A DNA stretch of 36,981 nucleotides from Stenotrophomonas maltophilia (GTDB lineage: Bacteria > Pseudomonadota > Gammaproteobacteria > Xanthomonadales > Xanthomonadaceae): assembly GCF_004684085.1 (NCBI RefSeq), contig NZ_SRHZ01000013.1, forward strand, positions 1 through 36,981. Direction: 5' to 3'. The position numbers and the translations under genes were made by a program. The notes under the pieces are model-generated. The model was not told the origin of the DNA, ran no database searches, and was given only the letters and a program-made list of their open reading frames with translations. Of this stretch, positions 25,098-32,426 are shown in pieces; positions within the stretch are counted from its first letter, which is position 1; each line of letters opens with the position of its first letter.

Positions 25098-25517
25098 ATG
25101 GATGAGCGCCACCTCAAGTACCTGTACACCGCCCTGGCGCTGCTGTTTGGCCTGCCCAGCCTGGCGATGGGCGGCGCGGCGGCGGCGATGCTGCTGCTGA
25201 TGGGGCTGGGCCAGTTCGGTCATGGCACGCTGGCCTCGGTGACGGTGATGCCGCTGTGGGGCCTGGCCGGCATTGCCGGCTGCCTGGCCTGGTTGTGGCT
25301 CAGCGCGGGTTTTCTGCTGCAGGGGCGTGCCGGGCTGCACGTGCACCGCCTCTGGTGGTGGATGCTGCTGGCGGGCGGTCTCGCCGCCTTGCCCCCGCTG
25401 GGGCTGGCGCTGTGGTGGGGCATCGCCGTGCACGCCGAAGGCATCGGCTTGTTGCTGCTGGGCCCGTCGATGCTGGTGCCGGCTGCGATGCTGGTGTGGA
25501 TCAAACGCCGCGCATGA
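25098..25517 (+). CDS. Small integral membrane protein, first of a paralogous pair
   Basis: A 139-residue protein with four likely transmembrane helices: about 9-33 (LYTALALLFGLPSLAMGG), 50-70, 85-105 and 113-133. The start is ATG 25098, with GGAG at 25085-25088; the longer frame from 24834 is the antiframe of glyA. It begins MDERHLKYLYT and is clearly related in layout to the next protein, which begins MDERLHKRWM: same length class, the same G-rich second half of helix 1, the same WLWLS after helix 2 and a basic or polar C-terminus. I do not recognise a characterised family. Confidence 0.75.
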   Translation: MDERHLKYLYTALALLFGLPSLAMGGAAAAMLLLMGLGQFGHGTLASVTVMPLWGLAGIAGCLAWLWLSAGFLLQGRAGLHVHRLWWWMLLAGGLAALPPLGLALWWGIAVHAEGIGLLLLGPSMLVPAAMLVWIKRRA

Positions 25518-25544
25518 CGTGGCCCATGGAAGGAAATCGAACGC

Positions 25545-25994
25545 ATGGATGAGCGTCTGCACAAACGCTGGATGGCCATTGCCGGCCTGCTGGTGGGCCT
25601 GCCCACCGTGGCGGCAGGCGGCACGGGTGCCGTGCTGGGGCTGATGGTCGTATGGGACGGCAAGTATCTGACGGGCGACGAGCACAGGCTGTTGCTGCTG
25701 TGGTCGTCGGCCGGAATCATCGGCCTGCTGTCGTGGTTGTGGTTGAGCGGCCTGTTCCTGCGGCGTGGTGTTACCGGCCTGCGCCACTCCCCGGTTGTCG
25801 CATGGGTAGGGCTGGGGGTGGGTGCCCTGGCCGCGTTGGGCGTGATTGCCGCCACGCTGTACTTCACCTTCAAGCACGGGGAGATCTCGACATTGGCCTT
25901 CCTCGGCTTTGGCCCGCCACTGCTGGTGATGGCAGGGCATCTGGTGTGGCTGCGCTGGGCACGCGCGGCCTCGGCGCCGCCGGCACCCGGTTGA
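25545..25994 (+). CDS. Small integral membrane protein, second of a paralogous pair
   Basis: A 149-residue protein with four likely transmembrane helices (about 8-34, 46-66 with SWLWLSGLFL, 80-104, 115-136). AAGGAAA precedes the ATG. It shares with its 27-bp-upstream neighbour the MDER start, helix spacing and the WLWLSxxFL motif, so the two look like an old tandem duplication. The loop between helices 1 and 2 is longer here and charged (DGKYLTGDEHR). No known function recognised. Confidence 0.75.
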   Translation: MDERLHKRWMAIAGLLVGLPTVAAGGTGAVLGLMVVWDGKYLTGDEHRLLLLWSSAGIIGLLSWLWLSGLFLRRGVTGLRHSPVVAWVGLGVGALAALGVIAATLYFTFKHGEISTLAFLGFGPPLLVMAGHLVWLRWARAASAPPAPG

Positions 25995-26143
25995 GCGCAC
26001 AGCCCTGACCGCGCCGGAGGCTCTGTTCGGCCGAAATGCAGGCACTTCCGCGCACACAGCATTTGCTGCATTGCCCCTTCTCAGGTACCTTTGCGACGCT
26101 GCCATGACCGTGGCAATTAGGTCTTCCCTGAGCCAGGCGTTCC

Positions 26144-26665
26144 ATGCATTGCCCCTTCTGCCAACATGCCGATACCCGGGTCATCGACTCGCGCGTCTCT
26201 GAAGACGGCGCGACGATCCGTCGTCGGCGTGAATGCGAAGCCTGCGGCGAGCGCTTCAGCACCATGGAAACGGTCGAACTGAAGCTGCCGGCCATCGTCA
26301 AGAGCGATGGCACCCGCGAGGCGTTCGACCAGCGCAAGGTCCGCGCTGGCTTCGACCGCGCGCTGCAGAAGCGTGCGGTGGCCGAAGACAAGATCGAAGC
26401 GGCGGTACGCGCCGTGGTCCATCAGCTGCGCATCAGCGGCGAGCGCGAAGTGCCCTCGATCAAGGTCGGCGAGTTCGTCATGAACGAACTGCGCAAGCTC
26501 GACCATGTCGGCTACGTGCGTTTTGCTTCTGTGTATCGCAGCTTCGAGGACGTGGCCGATTTCCGCGAGGAGATCGAGAAGCTTGAACGCGACCTGCCCT
26601 CAAGCACCGAACAGCTGCAGCTGCTGGGCGATGTGATTGCCCTGAGCAAGAAGAAGAAGGGCTGA
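26144..26665 (+). CDS. nrdR: Transcriptional repressor NrdR
   Basis: Zinc-ribbon and ATP-cone repressor of ribonucleotide reductase genes. The 173 residues contain the zinc cysteines C3, C6, C31 and C34 (MHCPFC and ECEACGERF), the DNA-contact RRRRECEAC stretch, then an ATP-cone domain (about 49-139: [15 protein letters not shown]). This is the standard start for the family, and its first 13 coding bases are also duplicated 78 bp upstream. The last residues SKKKKG are basic. It is first in the run leading to ribD; in this family nrdR commonly precedes the riboflavin genes. No NrdR box is visible in its own upstream DNA. A dyad TGCCA-tgaccg-TGGCA (26100-26115) lies 28 bp before the ATG. Confidence 0.97.
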   Translation: MHCPFCQHADTRVIDSRVSEDGATIRRRRECEACGERFSTMETVELKLPAIVKSDGTREAFDQRKVRAGFDRALQKRAVAEDKIEAAVRAVVHQLRISGEREVPSIKVGEFVMNELRKLDHVGYVRFASVYRSFEDVADFREEIEKLERDLPSSTEQLQLLGDVIALSKKKKG

Positions 26666-26686
26666 CGGCCTCTGCCTTGGTGGGTG

Positions 26687-26838
26687 CCAACCTTGGTTGG
26701 GCCCAGCAGCGCCCATCCACGCATGGCGTGGATCTACTTTGCTCCGGTGGGTGCCAACCTTGGCTGGCACTGATGGCGTGGATCTACTTTGCTCTGGTGG
26801 GTGCCAACCGTTGGTTGGCACTGATGGCATGGATCAAC
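26687..26838. repeat. SMAG cluster with 50-bp tandem repeat
   Basis: The gap between nrdR and ribD is packed with palindromes: CCAACC-tt-GGTTGG (26687-26700), ATCCACGC-atg-GCGTGGAT (26715-26733), GTGCCAACC paired with GGCTGGCAC (26751-26770) and a perfect 9-bp GTGCCAACC-gtt-GGTTGGCAC (26801-26821). ATGGCGTGGATCTACTTTGC recurs at 26723 and 26773 and, truncated, at 26824 (ATGGCATGGATCAAC), making a tandem repeat of about 50 bp with a little over two units. The ribD promoter lies at its end. Confidence 0.85.
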
Positions 26839-26861
26839 ACCGGCGGCGTTACCATGGCCGC

Positions 26862-27947
26862 ATGACCACCCCGTTCTCCGTCCTCGACCACCTGCACATG
26901 GCCAACGCGCTGCGCCTGGCAGAGCGTGCCGCCTACACCACACGCCCGAACCCGATGGTCGGCTGCGTGATCGCCCATGGCGAACGCGTAGTCGGGCAGG
27001 GCTGGCATCAGCGCGCCGGTGGACCGCACGCTGAAGTGTTCGCGCTGCGCGAGGCCGGCAGCGAGGCACGGGGTGCCACCGCCTACGTCACGCTGGAACC
27101 GTGCGCACACTACGGGCGTACGCCGCCGTGTGCGCTGGCCTTGATCGACGCGGGCGTGTCGCGCGTGGTTGCCGCGATGCGCGATCCGTTCCCGAAGGTT
27201 GATGGCGGTGGCTTCGATCTGCTGCGCAATGCCGGCATCGAGGTTACCGAAGGCCTGATGGCCACGCAGGCGCGTGAACTCAACAAGGGTTTCCTGTCGC
27301 GTGTGGAGCGCAACCGACCGTGGCTGCGGGTGAAGCTGGCCGCCAGCCTCGATGGTCGTACCGCGATGGCCGATGGCAGCTCCAAGTGGATCACCGGCGC
27401 GGCCGCGCGCGAGGACGTGCAGCACTGGCGGGCACGCGCTGGCGCGATCCTGACCGGCGCCGACACGGTGCTGGCCGACGACCCGATGCTGACCGTGCGC
27501 CTGGCCGATACCGAGGTGATGCCACCGCTGCGCGTGGTGCTCGATTCGCGCCTGCGTTCGCTCGAATGCAGCCGTGTACGCGAGGGCGGGGCACCGACGC
27601 TGTACCTGCACGATGCGGCGGTGAGCGCACCGGACGCGGCCGATGCAGAATTTGCCAGCGTGCCCAGCGCAGAGGGGCGGTTGGATCTGGGCGCGGTGCT
27701 GGCGCTGCTGGCCGAGCGCGGCATCAATGAAGTGCACACCGAAGCCGGCGCGACGCTGGCCGGTGCGCTGCTGCGCGGTGGCTGGGTGGACGAACTGCTG
27801 CTGTACCAGGCCCCCACGTTGCTGGGCGACAACGGACGCCCGCTGCTGTCTGGTCTCGGCATCGATGCCATGGATCAGCAGCGTCGCCTGCGCGTGGTTG
27901 ACCAGCGCCAGGTCGGCGAGGACATCAGGCTGCTGCTGCGCCCATGA
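26862..27947 (+). CDS. ribD: Bifunctional pyrimidine deaminase/reductase of riboflavin synthesis
   Basis: Second and third steps of riboflavin synthesis: deaminates 2,5-diamino-6-ribosylamino-pyrimidinone phosphate and reduces its ribose side chain with NADPH. The 361 residues match RibD. Residues 1-145 are the deaminase, with H56-A-E58 and zinc cysteines C81 and C90 (EPCAHYGRTPPC); the reductase follows (VKLAASLDGRTA, GADTVLADDPMLTVR, EAGATLAGALLRGGWVDE). I use ATG 26862; the frame from 26697 runs through the repeats. There is no Shine-Dalgarno, and TACCAT (26850-26855) may be a -10 giving a near-leaderless mRNA. Its usual partner ribE is 7.3 kb away, past the secreted paralog array. Confidence 0.96.
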   Translation: MTTPFSVLDHLHMANALRLAERAAYTTRPNPMVGCVIAHGERVVGQGWHQRAGGPHAEVFALREAGSEARGATAYVTLEPCAHYGRTPPCALALIDAGVSRVVAAMRDPFPKVDGGGFDLLRNAGIEVTEGLMATQARELNKGFLSRVERNRPWLRVKLAASLDGRTAMADGSSKWITGAAAREDVQHWRARAGAILTGADTVLADDPMLTVRLADTEVMPPLRVVLDSRLRSLECSRVREGGAPTLYLHDAAVSAPDAADAEFASVPSAEGRLDLGAVLALLAERGINEVHTEAGATLAGALLRGGWVDELLLYQAPTLLGDNGRPLLSGLGIDAMDQQRRLRVVDQRQVGEDIRLLLRP

Positions 27948-27982
27948 AGGACTAACGCAGAGCAAGGGCTACGCCCTCGGCG

Positions 27983-28369
27983 TCAGGTTGCTTCGTCTTC
28001 TTCGCCGACGGGACACTGGCCCTTCCACTGCTGCTTCCACAGCACATGCAGGTTGCGGCAGTACGCGCCCAGCGCCTCGCCCGGCAGTTGCCTCGCCTTC
28101 AACCGCAGCTGGTGCCGCGTGAAACCGTCGTCGTACTCATGGGGCAGTACCAGCACGGCACACTGGTCCTGATACATCAGGAACGCGTGGCAGTCGTCGT
28201 CTTCGCTCATCCATGCATCCAGATGCCTGTCGCTCAGCTGGGTTGACTCGAAGGCGACCGAGGGTTGGACGACGAAAATCCTGGTGGCTTTGAACCTGGA
28301 CGCTTCGGCCTGCCAGCACACCATCAGCGCCAGCACCATGATCGCGATCGATGTCGTACGGTGTTTCAT
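27983..28369 (-). CDS. Small secreted protein of unknown function
   Basis: A 128-residue protein starting MKHRTTSIAIMVLALMVCWQ, a signal peptide ending AEA near residue 24. The mature part is polar, with DDDCHAFLMYQDQCAVLVLPHEYDDG (two cysteines close together) and AYCRNLHVLWKQQWKGQCP (two more cysteines), so one or two disulfides are likely. It ends in an acidic EEDEAT tail. It is not clearly a member of the neighbouring paralog family (no PD or PFxxW motif), yet it has the same upstream element 55 bp before its ATG (28424-28446). It converges on ribD with a 35-bp gap. I do not recognise a family. Confidence 0.65.
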   Translation of the reverse strand: MKHRTTSIAIMVLALMVCWQAEASRFKATRIFVVQPSVAFESTQLSDRHLDAWMSEDDDCHAFLMYQDQCAVLVLPHEYDDGFTRHQLRLKARQLPGEALGAYCRNLHVLWKQQWKGQCPVGEEDEAT

Positions 28370-28423
28370 ACGGTTGTCCCGGTGGAAGAGGGCAACAGCA
28401 TTGACCATGCAGGCTGCGCAGGG

Positions 28424-28446
28424 CCATGCAACGGTTCTGAAAGTGC
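28424..28446 (-). promoter_or_regulatory. Shared upstream element, copy 1
   Basis: On the coding strand: CTTTCAGAACCGTTGCATGG, ending 55 bp before the ATG at 28369. The same TTTCAGA, 3-4 variable bases, GTTGCATGG pattern stands 56 and 59 bp before the ATGs of the paralogs at 31656 and 30646. The constant distance suggests a promoter part or activator site rather than a leader structure. Confidence 0.55.
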
Positions 28447-28526
28447 AATCGCTCTTGTCGTCGGCGACGATGAGCCGAGCACGGATGAACTGCATGTTTG
28501 GCCAGCGCCGTCACACCGGGAGGATG

Positions 28527-29783
28527 CTATGTGAGATCGCACAGCTCGTCCGGACTTGGCACTACCGGTTCTTCCAGCCAGACGTCGAAGGGCATCAGTC
28601 GCGACAGGATGGTCTGGTAGAGCTGATGCATTCGCTCGGCATGCGCGAACGCATGGCGCGCCTGGTACCCGCCGACTACCGGTGTGCAATGCGGTACGGC
28701 CGGCGCCTCGCGCAGTAGTGTGGCCCAATGCTGGAACAGCGCATCGATACGCGCTTGGCGCTCGATTTCCGGCGCGGCGCGCATCGCCAGATAGGCCTGA
28801 CGCAGCGGCTCTACGTCCGGATGCTGGCACACCAGCGGGTACATGCCGATCTCCGGCGAGCCCAATGGCACGAACTCCCGAGCGGCACAGGTGACCCTCG
28901 ACGGCCGCAACGCCAGTGCCTCGGCAAAGGCCGCAGTGGCGTCGGGCGAGGGCGCTGCGAAGTCCTGGCGCGACAACCACGCTGGAACGTCTTCGATGAA
29001 GGGGCGCCAGTCCATGGCTTCGCCAGGGTCGAGGCCCTCGCCCAGTGCCCGCAGCAACTGCCGCGCTTCGGCATCGTTCTGCAGCAGCACCCGCGCCTGC
29101 AGCGTGTACTCGGCCTGCGGCGAGAGATCGGCAGGCCCACCTTCGCCTTCGATGCGCTTGTCCCATGCCTGCATCGGCATCAACAACCTACGGATGTCGG
29201 CATCGAAATACAGCATCTCAATGCTGTCCCACGGTCCGTCGCCGTTCTTGATGAAGCGCATGCTTCCTTCATGCAGCCCATCGGGCGCACTGCGCAGCGC
29301 CGTCGCGTACGCCGTACGGAAGGACGCATCATCCATCGGGTCGCCCTTTCCGGCCTTCATCCGTTCTCGGCTCCCACGATAGGCCTCGAAGTGCCCGGAC
29401 ATGTCTGGCAGCACGCACCGATAAGTCACGGTGCCAACGCTGAGTGTTCCAATCTCTTCAACATCGCTGCCGGTTGCCCGGCAGTGAATGGTCTTCCGGC
29501 GTACTTGCAGGGCGTCGGCAATCGCCTCGCCGTGTACCTCCGCCAGGTTCTGGAAGGCGCGGCCCTCGACCTTCAGTTCGATGTCGGCCGGCACCGGCGT
29601 GGCGGCGGTCTGCAGGCTGCTGCGAAGCCGCTCCTTGGCGCGCGCATCGTCCTGGAACCTGGCCTGCGCATACGCATCGAAGGTCGCTTCCAGCGAAAGC
29701 GCGGCAGGTTCAGCGGCTACTGCCCAGAGCGGCAGGCCCAGCAGCAGAATCACCAGATGCGGGATCATGAGGGATCCCGACAT
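28527..29783 (-). CDS. Array paralog with two family domains
   Basis: A 418-residue secreted protein, a fusion of two copies of the array's domain. After the signal peptide (to AVAAEP, about 26), copy 1 spans about 29-215: SLEATFDAYAQARFQDD, C101 (HCRAT), C123 (YRCVLPDMS) and LMPMQAWDKRI (201-211). Copy 2 spans about 219-418: SPQAEYTLQARVLLQND, C299 (VTCAAR), C319 (LVCQHPDVE) and LMPFDVW near the end. The GVPxCDL segment found in other members is missing from both. The start ATG 29783 shares one base with the stop of the upstream paralog (TGATG), so the two genes are translationally coupled. AAGGCGG lies just upstream. Unknown function, probably periplasmic. Confidence 0.78.
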   Translation of the reverse strand: MSGSLMIPHLVILLLGLPLWAVAAEPAALSLEATFDAYAQARFQDDARAKERLRSSLQTAATPVPADIELKVEGRAFQNLAEVHGEAIADALQVRRKTIHCRATGSDVEEIGTLSVGTVTYRCVLPDMSGHFEAYRGSRERMKAGKGDPMDDASFRTAYATALRSAPDGLHEGSMRFIKNGDGPWDSIEMLYFDADIRRLLMPMQAWDKRIEGEGGPADLSPQAEYTLQARVLLQNDAEARQLLRALGEGLDPGEAMDWRPFIEDVPAWLSRQDFAAPSPDATAAFAEALALRPSRVTCAAREFVPLGSPEIGMYPLVCQHPDVEPLRQAYLAMRAAPEIERQARIDALFQHWATLLREAPAVPHCTPVVGGYQARHAFAHAERMHQLYQTILSRLMPFDVWLEEPVVPSPDELCDLT

Positions 29784-30646
29784 CAGTCCGCCTTCTCTCT
29801 GTTCCACAGCCCCCGGTTGCGCTCATGGACGATCTGGCAGTCGCGCGTCGCCTCCGCGTCGCTCATTCCCTCCACACGCTTGAGCAGATTGCGTTGCAGT
29901 ACGCCGTTGCCCAGGAAGGGACTCTGGGGATGATGCCGGGCAAAGAACCTCAGCTGGGCGGCCATCATCAGGTCGCAGGTGGGTACGCCGGTAACCACAG
30001 GCACGGCTTCCGCTTCGATCCGCGTATTCCATGCGTCGAAGGGCAGTACCTGTTGCAGCAGCGCCGTACCGAGCAGCGGCAGGTCGAGAGCCATCCAGTG
30101 GCCGCCGGCTGCGGACTGCAGGAACACAGTGCTGCCCTCATGTGAATGATCCGGCGCGTCGCGCAGGGCATTGGCGAATGCCGCGAAGAGCGCCTTGGCG
30201 TGTTCGGGATCATCGCCGACGTCGGCGCGTCGCTTCTGCGCGTCCCGGTAGATCGAAAAGAAGCCCGAGAGGTCGGGGAAAGCGCACCGATACGCCACGG
30301 TCGCCTGCGACGTTGAATGCACCGTCTCCCGGGTGATGTCGGTGATGGTGCAGGACATGGCCTTCTGCCGCATCTCCAGAGCACTGGCAACCGGTTCCAT
30401 TGCCGTACCGTTGAAGGCGACCTTGGGCAGCTGAAGCGCATCGATGGCATTGACGGTCACCTCAACGCTGTCGCTGTTCGCAAATGCACGCAGATGGTGG
30501 CGCAGCTTTTCCTTCGACGGCATATCGCCGTGAACGATGACCTGCACATAGGTCTCGAAGGTCTCTTCCAGCGAGAGCGCTGCAGCGTGCGCGGCGGTAG
30601 CGGTGAGCGGCGCTCCCAGCAGCAGGATGACGATGGATTTCAGCAT
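29783..30646 (-). CDS. Array paralog, single-domain, long form
   Basis: A 287-residue secreted protein. Signal peptide MLKSIVILLLGAPLTATAA; then LSLEETFETYVQVIVHGD (25-42), C99 and C121 (AYRCAFPDLSG), VLPFDAWNTRIEAE and GVPTCDLMMAAQLRFF, a region shared with the members at 30787 and 33048. Its C-terminal tail has one more cysteine (RDCQIVHERNRG). I use ATG 30646 because the frame upstream (to 30712) reads through the conserved leader. It begins a two-gene unit with the downstream double-domain gene. Function unknown; see findings for the immunity-like hypothesis. Confidence 0.78.
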   Translation of the reverse strand: MLKSIVILLLGAPLTATAAHAAALSLEETFETYVQVIVHGDMPSKEKLRHHLRAFANSDSVEVTVNAIDALQLPKVAFNGTAMEPVASALEMRQKAMSCTITDITRETVHSTSQATVAYRCAFPDLSGFFSIYRDAQKRRADVGDDPEHAKALFAAFANALRDAPDHSHEGSTVFLQSAAGGHWMALDLPLLGTALLQQVLPFDAWNTRIEAEAVPVVTGVPTCDLMMAAQLRFFARHHPQSPFLGNGVLQRNLLKRVEGMSDAEATRDCQIVHERNRGLWNREKAD

Positions 30647-30673
30647 GGCGGCACAGGGGCAGTCCGGGAGGGA

Positions 30674-30730
30674 CCTGAGGATCAGGGGCGCCCCATGCAG
30701 GGGTCCATGCAACTTGTCTGAAAAAGTGCG
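30674..30730 (-). promoter_or_regulatory. Shared upstream element, copy 2
   Basis: On the coding strand, CTTTTTCAGACAAGTTGCAT lies about 60 bp before the ATG at 30646, followed by CCCCTGATCCTCAGG, in which CCTGA-tcc-TCAGG can form a small hairpin. The segment 30674-30726 aligns along its full length with 31682-31730. Confidence 0.6.
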
Positions 30731-30786
30731 GCGTTGGGAAAGGCGCGCGCGCCGCGGCTGAGGCGGGCAAGCATCTGGAACGCGTT

Positions 30787-31656
30787 CTATTCTGCCTGGT
30801 CTCGATCAGTGTCTTCCTGGCTGATCGGGCCTTCCCACACCGCACGGTTCCGATCGTGGGTTCCCCTGCAATACGCTTCGGTCAGGCTGGGTCCCAGTGA
30901 TCGTACTTTCTCGGCCACGATGTCCTGCAAGGTCGTGCCCCGCTGCAGGGGGCTATCGGGGTCATAGCGCTCGGCGAACTTCAGCTGTGCATCCAACATC
31001 AGGTCACAAGCGGGGATGCCGGAATGGGCAGTGACCGACTCTGCTTCAATGCGCTCGTCCCAAGCGGAAAACGGCATCAGCTCCTTCAGTAGATTCAAGC
31101 CGAGGAACAGCATGTCTGCACTGCTCCATGGACCATTGTCGCCAACACGCGAGAACTCCGCCCTTGCTGTGTACGTGGTGTCAGGCGCGTCGCGCAGGGT
31201 TGCCGCATAGGTGCCAAGGAACGTTCTGAGAGCATCGCCATCCGGGTCCCCGGCGCGTGAGCGCGCCAGATTCTCCCGATAGGCGTCAAAGGCGCCAGAA
31301 ACATCGGGAAGCGTGCACTGGTAGTCCACAACGCCACGACGGGAGGAACTGTCCTCCTCGATTCTGACCGCACGGCAGTGAATGGTCTTCCGGCGCGCGA
31401 TGATCGCACTGGCCGCGGGCTCTTCGAAACCAGTGGCAAGATTTCCGAATGCGTAGAGTGCGTCAGCAACGTCTCCGATGTCCGGATAGTCGTCCGGGTC
31501 TGCCCTGCGCAGGCTGTTACGCAGCGCCGTCCTGGCGTCCTCGTCATTCTGGGTGATGACGCGCGCATAGGCAGCGAAGGTGTCTTCCATTGAAAGCGCT
31601 GCAGCATTGGCGGCCAGCGGCGCGAATAGCAGCACGGCGAACAAGGGTCTCAACAT
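30787..31656 (-). CDS. Array paralog, single-domain, long form
   Basis: A 289-residue secreted protein. Signal peptide MLRPLFAVLLFAPLAANAA (cleavage near residue 19), then SMEDTFAAYARVITQND (22-38), C94 (KTIHCRAV), C114 (VDYQCTLPDVSGAFDAY), LMPFSAWDERIEAE (193-206) and GIPACDLMLDAQLKFAERYD (213-232). A further cysteine (AYCRGTHDRNRAVWEG) is in the tail. Its HCR region is identical over 22 bp to the same region of the gene at 28527-29783, a sign of recent duplication or conversion. It appears to be its own transcription unit with the shared upstream element 56 bp before the ATG. Confidence 0.78.
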   Translation of the reverse strand: MLRPLFAVLLFAPLAANAAALSMEDTFAAYARVITQNDEDARTALRNSLRRADPDDYPDIGDVADALYAFGNLATGFEEPAASAIIARRKTIHCRAVRIEEDSSSRRGVVDYQCTLPDVSGAFDAYRENLARSRAGDPDGDALRTFLGTYAATLRDAPDTTYTARAEFSRVGDNGPWSSADMLFLGLNLLKELMPFSAWDERIEAESVTAHSGIPACDLMLDAQLKFAERYDPDSPLQRGTTLQDIVAEKVRSLGPSLTEAYCRGTHDRNRAVWEGPISQEDTDRDQAE

Positions 31657-31681
31657 GGCATGGACGGAAGCGGGAGAAGTC

Positions 31682-31730
31682 CCTGAGGATCAGGGGACTG
31701 CGCTTGCAGATCCATGCAACTTTTCTGAAA
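31682..31730 (-). promoter_or_regulatory. Shared upstream element, copy 3
   Basis: Coding strand: TTTCAGAAAAGTTGCATGGA, then CCCCTGATCCTCAGG as in copy 2. The region 31731-31826 beyond it holds a GC-rich 14-bp palindrome GGCCGGGCCCGGCC (31786-31799), which may end the downstream transcript of the preceding unit. Confidence 0.6.
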
Positions 31731-31826
31731 TTCCTACGGTTCGAGCGATGGGCATCGCGCGCCGCCCGCGCGGCCCGAAAGAATCGGCCGGGCCCGGCCC
31801 GGCGTAAGCGCAGGGATATGCCGCAA

Positions 31827-32426
31827 CTACTCGGGCAGTGCCAGCAGTAACGCGATCCACTGGTGCAGCGGTGGCATGTCCTGCGCTACCCACACCTCGT
31901 CTGCGTTGAGACGTGCCATGACCACGCTACCAGCATGAACGCGCTTGGGAGCGCGTTGCAGCTGGGCGATCGCTTGGTGAACTGTTGCGAGTTCGCCCTC
32001 GTCGTCCGGTGTGCGAACCGCGTCGTCTGGCGTGCTTTTACTCATCGCCTCGTAGTCGGGTACTTGGCAGGCATAGGAAACGATGGCGATCTGGATGTCG
32101 TCACCATCGCGCGGTTCGCTGCCTGTGCTGCGGCAGTGGGTCTGCCGCAGCGCCCGCGCCACCTCGCGCGCGAGTTCGCGGCCAGCGCGCGTGCGCTCGT
32201 TGTCCACCGGCGCGTCGCCAACGACCATCCGGTCCACCGTGTCCTCCCAGCGTTCGGTGTGCACGGGCATGCCGATCAATGCGGCCACCTGTGCGTCGGC
32301 GTCGGCGTCACCTTCCAGCATGAAGCGCGCAAACAGGTCGAAACTCTGCTCCGGTGTCGGCACCGGTGCCTGCGCCGAGGCGTTCGAAGCAACCCACAGC
32401 AGGAGGAACAACAGGCGCGCCATCAT
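31827..32426 (-). CDS. Array paralog, short form
   Basis: A 199-residue secreted protein. Signal peptide MMARLLFLLLWVASNASAQA; PTPEQSFDLFARFMLEGD, QTHCRSTG and VSYACQVPDYE carry the family's paired cysteines, and MPPLHQWIALL replaces PFxxW. It ends at that point, lacking the GVPxCDL extension, so it is about 90 residues shorter than the long members. The sequence after the PD motif is shortened and acidic. The start overlaps the stop of the upstream paralog (ATGATG; either ATG at 32426 or 32423 fits), which makes it the third gene of a unit starting at 33932. Confidence 0.75.
   Translation of the reverse strand: MMARLLFLLLWVASNASAQAPVPTPEQSFDLFARFMLEGDADADAQVAALIGMPVHTERWEDTVDRMVVGDAPVDNERTRAGRELAREVARALRQTHCRSTGSEPRDGDDIQIAIVSYACQVPDYEAMSKSTPDDAVRTPDDEGELATVHQAIAQLQRAPKRVHAGSVVMARLNADEVWVAQDMPPLHQWIALLLALPE

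Noticed and set aside
26687..26838. CRISPR array before ribD
   Set aside because: Repeats are palindromic, imperfect and only two to three, with no regular spacers and no cas genes. SMAG elements explain them.
28728..29933. 401-codon plus-strand frame in the paralog array
   Set aside because: It lies opposite the double-domain paralog, which has a signal peptide, conserved motifs and translational coupling. The plus frame has none of these.
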